Positions 32,640 to 46,212 are shown, counted from the first letter of the stretch. The stretch: 64,000 nt of DNA from Dysidea avara (GCF_963678975.1 NC_089275.1:27279977-27343976); one strand, 5' to 3'. Numbers and translations are program-made. The notes: a model not told the origin generated them from the letters alone.

Positions 32640-34790
32640 TTTTCCATAAACGATTCAATAGCACTGATTAAAAGATTAAACTCTCATAACCGAAATTTTC
32701 CGTGGTCTCTCTAGGATATATCCGTTAATCATAGCCAAACATGAACAAAACTTACTAGCTGCTGACCCATAATCAAAACTTTTAGGTATGCATATACTCA
32801 GTGGCTGCACTCATGTTGGCTTGGGTGATTGATCGCCCTGTACAGGCGCCCTAATAAGTGTTACATACTAGCTATAACATGGGGCATTCAGGTTTTACCT
32901 GATATGTATACTCTCTGCCCTCGGGCTTGTGGCCCTTGGGCAGTCGGGCATACATATCAGGCAAAGCCCTCATTCCCATGTTACAACTATTACTTATGAA
33001 ATTAGTTTCTGCTTATTGCCTTGCTCTATACTCATCATATAGTGGTGGGTTGAAGGTTCCTGAAGGCCCTTAGCTAGCATGACTCAATAAATCCAATCTT
33101 AGCATGTGTAAAAATTAAAAAAATATAATTATATTATATAGGTCCAGTAGTCCAATTTAGTGTTCCAGTCCAGTCTAGTGATTAGTTACACCTAATCTAA
33201 CCCAGACCTTAACCCTAACCTAACAGGTAAAAACCATACATTCCCTTATCCTAGTTGTGTGTCTTAGAGCACTACTCCTAAACCCAAGAGTGCTGTTCCT
33301 ATTCCCAGGAGCACTTTCTTAATCCTAGGGGCACTGTTTCTAATCATAGGGGAGTGGCAAAAAAAACTTTTTTTTTACAATTACTATGATGAGGTGGTGT
33401 TTGCTGTATGCATATTTCCATGATTATCCAAACAGTTAAAGTAAAGAGAGGGCTTGACAATGTGTGACAAAGTGCCAGTAAACAGGAAAACTTTACGGAT
33501 TTCTGACCAATTAGTGGGGCCTGGGGAAATCTCTCCCATGGAAATCTTTGAAGCACAAGTGTGCCAAGATTGAATCAGGAAGTGATTTTAGAGAAATGGA
33601 AGTAATTTAGCAAAACAGCAATTTAAGCTGAAGAGACAATATTTAAAAATAAGAACTACAATTGCATACATGCAAGCGTGGATTTTAAGGTAATTCAATT
33701 TTGTAGTGAACTGTAAAAAAGAAAATTAAAACTAGTTGGATTGTAAGGCAAATTTATTCAAAGAGTAGACTACGAAATTGCAAAGTTTTGAAAATGGCTA
33801 TCTCAAGATTGGACCTTAAGGTACATTAAATCAAATCACTGTAGTAAATTGTAAACGAGTAAAGATGTACAACACATAAGTATATATAACTTTGAGTTTA
33901 TACTTTTCTGTGGTGCAGATGGATATTTTTGTCTAAGTTTTACAACTAGCCAAAAGCCATTTACAACTAGCTTTATGACCACAACTAGCTCCCTTTTTCT
34001 AGCCCTTGTCCTAGGGGCATTGTTCCTAATCCTAGGAGCACTGTTCCTAATCCTACAACTGTATTTCTTAAACTATATGGATGAATTCCTAATGTTTATA
34101 CAAGTGACCGACTGAATAAATGTTTGCACCATGACCAGTGACCGGCTAAATATCCAGCAAAATTGTTAAAAATACACACATAGTCAAATGCACATAACAA
34201 AGTCAGTCTTCATCTTCTGCTGCATACTACTATAGAAAAAAAACAATTCAAAAGGAAGCTTCAGAGAGGCCCAGTTTTTATTTTTATACCAATTTCTTCT
34301 TAACAACTGAAAGACTCTTCTCCAGTAAATAATACACACATTGCAAATTTAAACTACAAAAACAATCACAAGAAGTCAATTGGATTATTCAAATCTGTAT
34401 AGTGTTCATTATTATTGTTCTAATGGAGAGGCAGGTGCCCCTCAGTAAAAGCACGGTCAGCAGCTGGTACATGGCACACAGGCATGCTTGGATCGAGAAT
34501 GCGATCTGCTGATACACATTATAGAGGAACAAAACAAGGAGAGCCCCAAACTACAACAATGGAGCCAGCCCATAACCATAGAATACAGGGAACTACATAC
34601 CGCCAGATGTGTAAAATACAAGGAGTGTAAAACTTTCATGTTCCATCATAAGCACAGCATTTCTCCATTTCGTGTTTTCAGAAGGTAGCAGCGATGTAGT
34701 AGAGTGGGCTGCAAAATATTTAAATACCATACATCATTAGGTGTGATAGTAGTAAATTATTAAACATTTCAGAAGCCCTAGCATCTACAT
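32640..34790. other. Intergenic, repeats only
   Basis: It holds a relic of the 44.5-kb fold-back (33,066-33,192) and two small clusters of a 21-bp motif like AATCCTAGGAGCACTGTTCC (33,255-33,350 and 34,005-34,060). A palindromic pair TTACCTGATATGTATA / TACATATCAGGCAAA lies around 32,890-32,965. No coding region recognised. Confidence 0.5.
33066..33192 (-). repeat. Relic of the CAGTGGACTGGACTACTGG fold-back family
   Basis: GGTCCAGTAGTCCA..., GTTCCAGTCCAGTCTAGTG and upstream AATAAATCCAATCTTAGCATGTG align with the right arm end of the element at 44,493-45,350, with many changes. Confidence 0.6.
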
Positions 34791-34794
34791 TGGC

Positions 34795-35225
34795 AGGGGC
34801 ATTTGAGGCAAATGCCCTTCCTTTGTGGAGAAACCATGCATACTTCTTCTGATTGAAATACTAAACCTTATCAGGCTAAAATGATGCATACAACTCATGA
34901 AAAATATGCCATTCATTGTAAACTCGCCTGAAACCAAAGTCTAAACAGCTGTCAAACTGTCACCCAGCACCTTTGTGTGCACTAAAAATAGTTATCGTTT
35001 TGCTGGTGATTAAGACATTTATAGCCTTTTTAAGCAGTTCTTTAGACTTCACAACCATCTGCAAAAGCCAAAGTGGCAAAAATCAACAGCGAGATGCTAC
35101 TATGAGGTGATTATTTGCTGCTTATAATAAATACAGCAACTAACAATGGAATCTGCTCTCCCGAACCACTTACACTGTACTTAGCTTGTGTGTGCCCCTC
35201 ACCTTGCCAACTCCTGGATCCGCCC
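34795..35225 (+). repeat. Dispersed repeat, inverted relative at 38,645-38,990
   Basis: GGGGCATTTGAGGCAAATGC, CCTTTGTGGAG and TGTCACCCAGCACCTT, through to the TGCCCCTCACCTTGCCAACTCC stretch, occur in reverse order and complement near 38,645-38,990. A moderately diverged interspersed repeat of unknown class. Confidence 0.6.
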
Positions 35226-35269
35226 CTTATCTACTTGTGCATCATCATCTTGAATGGCTGAACAGTGAT

Positions 35270-35690
35270 GCATTATCTCTCCAGATAAAGGATGCAGCAT
35301 ACCTCACAATGGTTAAACCACAAATGGAACATTCGTCAGCTCAGCTGTGTGGGACCCGTACTATAATTCACACATCTAAAAATTAGAAAAGGTACAACAT
35401 TGTGCAGCCCAATGGATTTATTACGACTATTAGCTCAGTCTTGGTAATGTTAGGTGAATTATCCCGGCCATCTCTTGAGATCCGTTGTAAGATTTCTAGA
35501 TTACAAGTCGTACACAAAACAGCTTGTGATCTCTATTCCATCATATTATTTACTGCCAATGAGAACAAGCAGATCATACCTCCCATTACATTTCATCATA
35601 TTGTCTTTGTCTATAAGGTCATATCAGAACAGTTATTTCTCCAAAGAATGGAACATCTTGCCACTAAAATATTATTGAAACCTCTGATTC
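35270..35690 (+). pseudogene. CR1-like LINE C-terminal relic
   Basis: Across several frame changes it reads KDAAYLTMVKPQMEHSS, then SRPSLEIRCKISRLQVVHKT and SYQNSYFSKEWNILP. These are the thumb and C-terminal patterns of the LINE RT at 50.4-53 kb (VLPSIEYCSSIWDP; LPRSIPDWNNL). Short and degenerate. Confidence 0.6.
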
Positions 35691-35869
35691 TGATTTATAA
35701 TTGGCTTGTGTATTAGTGTAACTTTCTTTCTTCTTTTTCCTGAGCATACCAGGAGGGCTGACTGCTCAGTAAGCTGGACAATTTTGGGATATGCAATTAC
35801 AAAAAAGAAGTGATAGCTATCTTATCCAAAACAACCAACTTGATTGTCTGTGAAGACATTAAGGGTGTA

Positions 35870-35945
35870 GCCCCCAAAGAGGCAGGGTGAAAAAAAGATG
35901 TGAAATCAAAGGTGCATGGCGGCCAAGAACTGTCTACAATATAGC
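35870..35945 (+). repeat. Degenerate arm of the 8.66-kb fold-back family
   Basis: GTGTAGCCCCCAAAGAGGCA, then GTGAAAAAAAGATGTGAAAT and ATGGCGGCCAAGAA, match the left arm at 8,690-8,760. No second arm here. Confidence 0.6.
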
Positions 35946-36266
35946 ATTTTTAATCTCGCCGCAGTAGCTATGACAGAATCAATCATACAAGCAACAGTCA
36001 TAACATTTCAACATTACAGAACTATGTCCAGCTTAGTGCTTCTAATATTCATCATCATTCCCTACTGTACAGCTAGCTACCTAAAATAGATCTATCTTAA
36101 TCTATATGTACAAACACCATTAAACACAAACTCTACAACTTCATGTGGGATTATTTCATACAGCAATTTAATGATGCTAATGTTCATATAGTTTCCATCA
36201 CGTTTGTCCTTGCTGCCACTGTTCAACAGCTTCACCATCAAGTCATATTGTGACTAATAATACTTA

Positions 36267-36647
36267 GGCCACTCCAAATAAATTCTCTGTTTCCCGTCCT
36301 GGACTCAAGCATATTTGCATGCGGGCGGGCGGTTCATTTCCGTTATTCAATATAAGATTGGCAGCTTTTCAAGCCATTGTTTGCCTTGCCCAATCATAAA
36401 AAGCTGCATAAAAGGATGCTTGAGCTTGTTCCTTCCTTTTGAGGTTGCAAAAATAGCACAAACGTGAAGTTTGTGCAGACTTGATAGCACTGCTGACACG
36501 TGAGCTGACATGGTTTCAAATGAGCCTGTCAGTTTGCAACAATAACCGGAAAATAATGGAAGAATACGGAATAATGGAATATAACAGAGCTGACAGTAAC
36601 TAGATGCGGGCGGTGGACGGGAAACAGAGAATTTATTTGGAGTGGCC
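36267..36647 (+). mobile_element. PIF/Harbinger-type MITE, copy C
   Basis: 381 bp, same family and orientation as 22,189-22,568, with GGCCACTCC ends and TTA at 36,264-36,266 and 36,648-36,650. The interior matches copy A closely. Confidence 0.92.
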
Positions 36648-38640
36648 TTAGCTATAGCTAATTAATTTTGTTTATGTAGCTAGTGAGTCACTGCCCCACT
36701 GGCAACACTTGCCAGTGCCAGTGGCTTTCAGTATAACTTTATGTACTGAAAAACTTATAAATAAATAAAAATAAAATGGCATAGTATCTAGTGATCAATC
36801 AGGCGGTTCGCGCGTTATCATCAGGTAATTATCTGGCTTTAAAGGTGTGTTATATTCAGGTAACTATGATACCTGATAACTGGTAGCGCGCCCCAGTGTA
36901 CTCATTGTAGAGGTTATTCGTATACTTAGTATGCTGAAACGGCGTACATAACGGATTGTAGCTGGCTCTCTGGCTGTCTAGTAGGGATGTGAGATGTCAA
37001 TACGAATAGCTGAATGAATATGTTCCTGGCTGGATAGTTACCAAGTTGCCTGCTTGAGTCCTGGTGCGTAAAATGATCGCCAGATGGCGTGCTATAAAAA
37101 TGAAAACTTATCAGTCATGCATGTGCATGATGTGTCATGTATTTTGATGTACTTGACATCCTCAGTTCTGAGGTTTGTGCATAACTAAATATTGGTGAGT
37201 CAGGAATTGAATAGGCTTTCGTTATGGAGATAATGCACGTTTCTTCACTACTATGCACACGGGCAGAGGTGGGGGATAAGTGGAGAACATTACCAGTTCT
37301 AATCCCCACTACTTGATGGTCTTGCTATCCCCTACTATTCCCGTGGACTTTTACTGGGGTATAAGTGGGAATTCGGCATGGAAAATGGCCCACAACTCAG
37401 TCTTCAGTTTTAATACCAGATGGCGTAGCTAGCTACCACTAAAGAAATTTTCAGTCTTCATGCTTGGCTTGGAACTACATTACTCAACATGTCTTTTAAC
37501 AGCTTGCTTTTGCACAAGATCTAGTAGACAGCACGTGAGCCTTGCAGAAAGTGATAGAACTTAATGTGGGAAATTCAAGGATAAATCTCCTGAAAGTAAA
37601 GACTGAGAGTGTTAAAGCTCAACAAGATAACAGCTGTGATTAAATGCCCCACTACCTGGGGCATGGTTGGCGGTTGATTCCCCCACCTCTGTTCGTGTTC
37701 ATAGTAGTGGGGCAAAGCATTGATAGGTGCATAATGTCTATGTACTGATTCAATCCTCAGTGCACCAAGGATTAGTACATTATCTTCATGACCAGTAAGT
37801 TCCCTGCAGTGTTACAATGCTGTAATCAGTATGTGGTTGTGTATTTAAGAGACTGCGGAATTGATGACTGTTAGCTATACAAGGGGGTGGTACTCCAAAG
37901 TATTGTGTACTATGTCTATATGATCTTCATTATTAGTCAAAGTGCAAAATGGGCCTTGACATTAAAAGGACGCTTAACTCTTAATTAGCCAAATTCTCAT
38001 AAAACTCACATTAACATTGTATATCTAACACGTATGTACTTGATAGTTGTCCTTTGAGCTACTACAAAAGTTCTTTTTGACATTGGCTTCGACCTAGGAT
38101 GAAGATCAGACTACACAATACATTGTAGTGTCACTCAGCTGTGAGCTGCAGCACTCTTAAATTTGTACATGAGATTAGCTATTGTAACTGTACCTTGTGC
38201 ACAAACAAGTATCTTCCATAGAGGCCTTCATCTAGTCATGGGGGAGGGGGGGAAAAGGAAGGTTTTATGAGAGTGGGGGGCAAAGGAAAGTTTTATGAGA
38301 GTGGGGGAGGGCAGTAGTGTAAAGTTACCATGTATACACACATGCCATTTACGTAGGTCTGGGGGACATGCTCATCAGAAATTTTTATATTTTAGACTCT
38401 TGGAATGCTTTTGGTGCATCCTCAGGTACCTGAGAATAACATGCCATTGTGTTTTGTTGCTCCTGGTGCATTCTCAAGTATCTGAGAATAACTTGCCACT
38501 CCAGGTGATTTTTGCATTTTAGGTGCATTCTCAGGTACACACTGCTCCAGGAAATGTTTTATATTTTAGACTTTCTCAGATTGCTTCTGATACATTCTGA
38601 GGCACTTTGATTTAAACTATTGAAGGAGGGGGGGGAGTTT
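36648..38640. other. Intergenic, nothing firm
   Basis: A GC-richer patch around 36,800-37,100 and short open frames without recognisable motifs. A run of about 62-bp imperfect tandem repeats with GTGCATTCTCAGGTACCTGA-like units lies at about 38,398-38,545. No gene supported. Confidence 0.45.
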
Positions 38641-38644
38641 GTCA

Positions 38645-38990
38645 AGGGGGGTGGGGGCAGGGGTGGATCCATGAGTGGCAAGGGGAGGGGTACAAACAGG
38701 CTAAGTAAGGTGCTGGGTAACAGTTTTATTTATTTATTATTCACTATCCCCCTAGGAACCCACTACTGAAAGCCTGTGTAGCAGCTCATTTGATTTTGAT
38801 TTAAGGTGAGTTTGTAATAAATGATCATAATATGGATACAGTGTACTTCTTAAGTGATCAATTGATTTTGGCCTGAGAAACTTTAGCAATTCTGAATCAT
38901 TTAAAAGATACATGACTCCTCCACAAAGGGAAGGAGAAGGATGCATTTTCCCCAAATGCCCCATGCATTGGTTGGGAGGGGGGAGAGCTC
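38645..38990 (-). repeat. Inverted relative of the repeat at 34,795-35,225
   Basis: GGTGGATCCATGAGTGGCAA, AAGGTGCTGGGTAACAG and CCACAAAGGGAAGG, through to CCCCAAATGCCCC, are the complement, in reverse order, of the copy at 34.8-35.2 kb. Confidence 0.6.
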
Positions 38991-38995
38991 ACAAT

Positions 38996-41900
38996 CTTTT
39001 TGTAATAGCATTTAGACTCTAGTACTAAACTTTCAGACCTTATTGGCTTAAAACCCTTCTATTCTGAATTAGGTACAAGCTACTGAAACCTTATTATTTT
39101 GTATACAAATGAAATTATAAATTTTCGCTTTCAAAATTAGTCATTGTGTTTACATGTAATTCTGTTGTTACATCAATAAACAATAAAAAACAACCATAGA
39201 GAACTGTTTCTATGATTACTAGACTAAAGTGTGTGGTCAGAGTGGATATTAATAGTAAATATTATTCCCCATATGTATATAGCATATACCTTTTGAAGAT
39301 GGTGATGTGTGTGAAAACAGAAAATGTGGGCACGTATATTGGCCTACATTTTTGTACTTTCATCACTCTTAACATTATACATATTATTCTATTCCAATAA
39401 TATATGACCTGGTGTGTAGTTTGTGCCCACGTGCATTATTTTTGCATCAGGGGTACAGTCATATATAGAAATAAAATTACTTGTACAAGAACATAGTAAG
39501 TATATTATATAGTAGCACATTATTCAATTTAAGGAGTCCAGGGAGGTGATTCTAAAGTGATATTGTAGCATGGAAAGGATTGTTGATAATTTATTATATA
39601 TTGAAATTTTGTGAGTATTGTAGTCCCAAGTCCCAGCCCTACATCTAACATTTTTGAAATTTCCTTCAAAAATTTCTATACGTGCGATAGACCTTGGTAA
39701 TGAGTAGGAGTCATATTCCTTGCTTGAAATAGAGAGCTTGCTTGAAATAGAGAGCTTGTGCCATGTAAATTAACATCCATGACCTTCCAAATTATATGTA
39801 AACAGTCCATTGCGCCATGTAATCTGTATAGAATTTCTATAGCATGCTGAATATGTTTTATTGATGTGACCTGCATTTCTAGCATGCTAGATGCACAAGG
39901 GGGTGTCATGTAAGGAAGTGCTGCAGATGTAGATCTGCAACCATGGTCAAAGTCTTAACCAAGTGAAATTTCTCATTGTCAATGACTTGTGACTTGCAGT
40001 GCTTATTGTGTTTGACCTGTGGCTTAATTGTTTCTTGACCACTGTTTATTTTATAATTTTGTATGCCTGCCTTTGCAACATAGTATAACAACTTCTTGGT
40101 GCGTGCTACCAACAACTGTGAGAAAAACATCTTTGTAATCACAGTGAAATGTCTGCTGATGCTTAAACCTTGAAGCATCTTCTTGGAGATCCTTACATCT
40201 TGTGAGCTATGTATAATTCCATAAACTTGATTCCAGTTACGTATAGTTTGGGTCTAAAACTCTATTTCATCGATCATTGACCCACTATTTTATAGTCTTG
40301 ACTGTTGACTTTAGAGTTTGACCACGGTCACAGATCTACAACCTGAGTGGCACCCCCTTGATGCATTTGCAATGCAAGTGGACTACTTGAAAATGAATCA
40401 TCATTGGGCTGCACAGTTTGTTACTAATAATACATGGTGAAAAGAACAGTATTACTTATTACTAATAGTTAGACACCAAGACCAAGGAAGAACAAAGTAA
40501 TTTAGTAACTTCAAAGACTAGAGGCAGTAGCATCCCAAGTGCAGTATAACAGTGCTACCGAAGGACTACTAGATTAGCAGTTTGTCTTTGTGTTGTAATT
40601 GTTTATCATGTACAAAATTGCTTGAGGGCATGCATGTGACTAAGTGGACATGTGTAGGTGACTAAGTGGACATGTGTAGGTGACTAAGTGATTTAGTAAT
40701 CCTCTAAATGAGCTATGATGTTGCATGTGTGGTGGTCAGATGACCTGACCATTTCAAATATAACTGACACAACAAGTGTAACTTATCATAGAAGATGTGC
40801 CCAAACAATTTAAAGAGCAGTGATACTGTGTCAGAAAGTGTTCTTGAGTCCTGCTATGCTAGAAGCAATTTAAAATTCAGCTCTATCATCTATGGCTGTT
40901 CAGTCATTTGTTGTATAATCAGTATAAATAACTGTCTACACTAGCTATGTTGCTAGTAAGGAAGTATTATACTAAGAACAATTTTAGTAACAACAGTTAA
41001 TGAGTGATAACAAACGTTGATATAATACAATTGCTCTGATGACACACGATAATAACTACGAAAGCCAACTAACTGTTACAAAACACAAAATCAGTATTTA
41101 TATGTAATTATCAATAAATGCCACGTGATAGTTCTAGAGAGTTCCGTAATTATGTCAGTCACTACACAATAATTGTTACTCAATTGACACCTGTCACACA
41201 TGATACTTCTATCAGTCAGTAGCTGATGATGTTAAACACACTATGTGCTGCCAATGATTGTGAGCAGCACAGAAGTTATTCAATAAGTAGCAACCATGCT
41301 ATATGCTTTTAAATACTACCAACAGCAATTGTAAAAACATACATGATGCCCTGCAGCTGTGGGATGAATCAAAACTGTTAACATAAATAGGAAACCGTGG
41401 CTATGATTCTGCATGTTTAAAGTAGCGGCTTCTACACTTTTGTTTTTTCTAGTCAACAAAAATAAGTCTGTTTTCAGTGAGTGTGTGCACGCTGCTGAAA
41501 TCCTTATTGTGGGCCTGATAACACAACAGCTGTTGGTGATGTGGCTAATATCAGTACCCCTTTTGGGAATTTGTAGACAAGACAAGGTGAGGGAATTTCC
41601 TCGCCTTGCTTTTGTTGTAATTGTGGTTCCAACAGCTCCAGATTTGCACACCTGGCCTAAATGACTAAACAGTTAAAGTTAATTTGGTTGTCATCATTTG
41701 TGATCATATGCCACATGCCATACATTTTGGGTTGCGTATTGGAGGATGAATTAGCAGAACTGTACATTCCATGGTCACCGTACACATACAAATTTTCAAG
41801 GAATGTAATTTTTGTGGATTTTGCAGTTGCTTTGCTTTCTGCGACATTTTCATCCTTGAAAATTAACGATTATCAAGTTTAGCTCTATGCTTTCTAATAG

Positions 41901-43339
41901 ATAACCTCAGTGAGAAACGACTGATCCTCAAAAATAAAACCACAAAAATCCTGAAATTCTTTGATCCCGAAAATTACATGCTGTACTTAAAAAATTTGCA
42001 CGTATATGGTGGTATATTATTTGGTCATTCGCATTAAGAAAAGTGCTGTATCCGAACAATGAAACATCCAGACCATTTGCCTTAGAACATTTAGAAACTA
42101 CCTAAAATCGATATACTGTATTATACACAAACAGGTAGAATGTACCCACAAACATGAATCTGTCTTTCATGTTAAATGATAAGTACAGTAAATTTACATC
42201 ACAACAGACCATTTAGCTAGTTTAAATCAGGTGTTTTAGTAACTTGTCATGCACAAATGCTGTATACATCACTGTCAAAGTAGTACCAGTCTTTAATAAA
42301 TAGCATGATGGTATAAACTCAGATTACTACAAGATGTTGCCGGATATAAGCATAATGAATAGGAGATGTATGCAAATTGTGTGTATAGAATCATCAGTTC
42401 TAAAAACCTATTTCATAAACATGTTATAGAGAAATCTATTAGATAGCCCTCATGCAGTGTTCATTTATTTATTTATTATGAGCCACTTGATCAGCCCTGC
42501 CCCATGGTTTTTCTTGTAAGCTGCTTCTCTTCCCAAGCTCACAAGTGATATAACGCAAAGTATCCTGATAATTAACGTACTGGTTTTCCAGATCACTTTA
42601 CGGGTGAAGTTGGGGCCACCCAACTGTCCTCATTAACTAGTAACAAATCATTTTGCTGTTTGATTATCAATTAGCAGTGAAACCTGTTAATAATGTTAGT
42701 AATAGACACTTAATAATATGTGGACACCTGTAAAATCAGGAGTCTGCATGGACATTTAGTAATGGTGTCAAAGTATCCCTTAGCATATACTGTAAATCGA
42801 CCATGATAAAGAGGAAGCTTTCAACCATCTTTATTGCAATGTTATACTTCACCATATTAATTCTAAAAGAAAGCTAAACTAATATAGCACCATTGCTTAC
42901 TTTTGCTTAGCTTTTTGTTGTGCAAGAAACATGTTTATATGTTATAAAATATTTTCCAGTTTTTCTTCCACAACATACTCCAACATTTATACCTTCAATC
43001 TTTCTACACAAATTGTAATCATTGATATACCAATAGCCAGTATAATAACAAAATATTGTAGCTGTATACAAATGTTGGTATCATGAAAATCGTAATAGGT
43101 TGTAATTTCAAGCTAGAAAACAAAGAGCAATTTTCAGAAATTTATCAGGTATGGATGGTATACTGGTACATAGGTAGGTGCAGTCAAGCCCAAATATCCC
43201 ATCAAAAAGTTTTAATGCACTATCTACAAAGACTTTCACAGGACTAGTAACCTGTAGAAGGTTGTACCATGTCTCGCAAGTGAAGGTATGGGCACCTGAA
43301 GTCCCATATGGACTTTTACCCACTATATGATACATGCAT
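38996..43339. other. 4.3 kb without a supported gene
   Basis: AT-rich. A 22-bp unit GACTAAGTGGACATGTGTAG occurs two and a half times at about 40,636-40,692, next to a piece of the 4.6-kb palindrome family. The 83- and 111-codon frames that overlap on opposite strands at 41,316-41,664 show no domain, splice structure or repeat match. Confidence 0.45.
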
Positions 43340-43558
43340 GGACAGTTGGCATTTGCTTCCCCAGTTTACCAGATACCCATCTGCTTCCCCAGTGACACCA
43401 GGCTGCCAGGTCCCCACTAAGCAGCTGAGCAGACTGGAGTAATGTGAGTAAAGTTTCTTGCTCAAGGAAACACCAAAATATCAATTGGTGTAACCAGTCA
43501 TCGAACCTAGAACCTTAATTTTCCATTACCAGGCTGATGCTCTAGCCACTTGGCCTGG
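43340..43558 (-). mobile_element. tRNA-derived SINE-like repeat
   Basis: On the minus strand the head is tRNA-like: GCCAAGTGGCTAGAGCATCA (A-box region) and, about 30 bases on, GGTTCGATGACTGG (B-box-like). It is followed by CCTTGAGCAAGAAACTTTAC and TCAGCTGCTTAGTGGGGACC, a body seen in SINEs of several invertebrates. It is not a functional tRNA because it lacks a sound acceptor stem. The AC microsatellite abuts the head. Confidence 0.6.
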
Positions 43559-43560
43559 TA

Positions 43561-43634
<74 letters not shown>

Positions 43635-43662
43635 GCACACGCACACGCACGCACACACACGC
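43561..43662. repeat. (AC)n microsatellite
   Basis: About 100 bp of AC repeats, degenerate toward the right with GCACAC variants. Confidence 0.98.
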
Positions 43663-44492
43663 TCACTCTATCTAACAGGCATGCAGGTAAGGCTCTTCCC
43701 ATTATTTACTCTTGATATATTAGTGAAAAACTATGTACATTTAGTGAGTTCAAACTCTTAATTATGCACTCATACTGTTGAATAGACAAGATTACAGTTT
43801 GTATGTGCCTCTAATATACAAGACTGAGAATGTGGTGTACATGTATATTGCTAATGATGCATGATAGTTGAAAAGGTACTTGAGCAAACTTAGCGTGAGT
43901 TCAGTAGTCCATTCTAGTAATCCAGCCCAGTATTCTAGTTCAGTAATCCAAAAGTCCAGTCAAGTGAATGGATATACATCTGAAATTTTTATATTTGCAT
44001 GTTGTAAGATCTACATGACAAGTACTGAGTTTCATTACAAAAGTTTAATATCAAAAGCAAATGCTGAGTTGGGAGTTGTGGTTAATTGGTGTGACTACAG
44101 TTGCACCATATAGGAATTAGACCACAACTCCACAGTAGTTTGTGTACACGTGGCCACAATAGATTAGTCACCTTGCTGTCCCAAACTCTGTGGGAAATGT
44201 ATATACTAAAAAATTAAACCATACTATCTTTGGAGTACCTAGTCTGATGTACATGACATTGTCTGCATGGAGGCACTTCTTATAAACTGACTTTATTCCA
44301 TTTTAGGATGTGTAAGACAGTCATCAGCCAGTATATGCCATTTGTTCACCAAGAGAAATTGGCTGGCATGCATATAACCTGAAACTTTTGTGAAAAAATA
44401 TTGAAGTAAAAACTTGGTATAAGGGTAGAAATATTAACTAATTCCTTAGATCCCATGCAACTTACTTTTTGTAAAGTTAGCTAACTAGAAAT

Positions 44493-45350
44493 GGGGGTTA
44501 CTATTCAGTGGACTGGACTACTGGACTGGAACACTGGACTGGACTACTGGACTGACGTATTTTTGGTTTTTGCACATTCTATAGTTGGATTTATGGAGTC
44601 TTGCTAGTAAGCACCCTTAGGGCACCTGCAGCCCACTTCTAAATGCTGAAAACGAACAGTAGAATATGTGAAAACTGTCTCTTAATATTTTCGCTACTGT
44701 TTATTATGCTATACAACACTTATTCCTTACCCTGGTGTGTAGTAATTGAATGTGACAGCAATAGTTAACTAGCAATCAACTAGCCAGTAGACAATATCTT
44801 TCAAGATATATGCTTAGAGCAAGCTTGAGGAGCAAGCTAGTCTTGCCAGCATGGCCAGACCTCTAGACTTGCCTCTAGTTCAGGGCAGGGGCTTACCAAT
44901 TAGAGATTTTTCAGTATGGGCACTTATAATCTTTTAATTGATAAGCCCCTGCACTGAGACAGAAGTCTGGCAGCGAGACTAGCTTGCTTGCTCCTCAAGC
45001 CTTCTCTAAGGATATAACTCAAAGGATACCATCTACTGGCTAGTTGATTGCTGATTAACTATTGCTGTCACAATCAATTCCCTGCACTGCCTGCAGCATT
45101 ACTACACACCAGGGTAATAAATAAGTGTTGTATAGTGGCATAATGAACAGTAGCAAAATTATCAAGATAAGAGACAGTTTTCGCATATTCCATTGTTCAT
45201 CTTCAGCATTTAGAAGTGGGCTGCAGGTGCCCTAACTGGCAAGACTCCATAAATCCAACCATAGAATGTGCAAAAATCAAAAATATGTCAGTCCAGTAGT
45301 CCAGTCCAGTGTTCCAGTCCAGTAGTCCAGTCCACTGAATAGTAACCCCC
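44493..45350. mobile_element. 858-bp fold-back DNA transposon with 10-bp target duplication
   Basis: Arms of about 400 bp. The left begins GGGGGTTACTATTCAGTGGA and the right ends with its mirror. Flanking direct repeats AACTAGAAAT lie at 44,483-44,492 and 45,351-45,360. Long inverted repeats with 9-11-bp duplications are usual in Mutator-like (fold-back) elements. The terminal 60 bp contain an ACTGGACT(A)CTGG-type short tandem motif. The middle has its own inner inverted repeat (GCTTGAGGAGCAAGCTAGTC / mirror). Non-coding. Confidence 0.85.
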
Positions 45351-45416
45351 AACTAGAAATTAGGATACTAGTTGGTTTCATGTTACCATTTCACCCAGGG
45401 GAAGAATAAACTGTAT

Positions 45417-46212
45417 GCAGTGGAAATGGAAAATGGAAAAAGTCAAATCTTCATGACATGTATATTAGGGTAAAACTCTTACTTAGTGGCCACCTCCCAA
45501 AACCCGCCTCATTACAAAAATCACCTTTGTACAAGGTTACAAGATGATGAAGGCACACCGCTTATATACAAGAACATTACAGTGACTAATTCCTTACAAT
45601 AACCACCTCTTTACAAAGACCACTTCTTAAGATTTCATAGCTAAGCTACAAACATGTACTGCATGACTTGTTCACCAACACACCTAGAAAATGATAGGTA
45701 CTTATGGTCATCTTTTGAGACTGAATTTTCTTTGATACAGTTATAGTTTACAACACTTTTTGAGAATATCCATTACAAACCAACCAACTGATTTATGGTA
45801 CAGATGGTCTGATCATACCAAAATATGGAGGATGATATTGACCTTACCATGGGGTCATAGAGAGGAGATACACCATTAATTTCTGGGGCCTACATATTTT
45901 ACACATTATATTAAACGTCCTGGAGTACAGTAATGGGGTGGGATCACGATGAATATTATGTAATTGTACAAATTCATTATTGCATTTGGTTTTTGTAAAG
46001 ACTGAAGAGGTGGTAATTGTATGTCATTAAGTATGCCTATGGCATCTTTGAGACCTAATTACAATGTGGTCTTTGTACAGAGATGGTCTTTGTAAAGAGG
46101 TGGTCTTTGAGAGGTGGCGACTAAGCAAAGGTTTTACCCTAGTGTATACATGTAAATAAAGATTTGACCTTTTCCGTTTCTATTTTCTGTTTCCAGTTTC
46201 CATTTCCACTGC
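45417..46212. repeat. About 800-bp imperfect inverted repeat
   Basis: GCAGTGGAAATGGAAAATGG, AAGTCAAATCTT, TAGGGTAAAAC and GCCACCTC at the left are mirrored at 46,085-46,212. Between them lie further CTTTGTAAAGAGGTGGT-type complementary pieces. No clear target duplication. Confidence 0.7.

Noticed and set aside
41316..41664. Overlapping 83- and 111-codon frames on opposite strands
   Set aside because: No domain, splice partner or conserved pattern. Likely chance.
43495..43560. tRNA gene
   Set aside because: A- and B-box words are present but acceptor and anticodon stems do not form well, and a SINE body follows.
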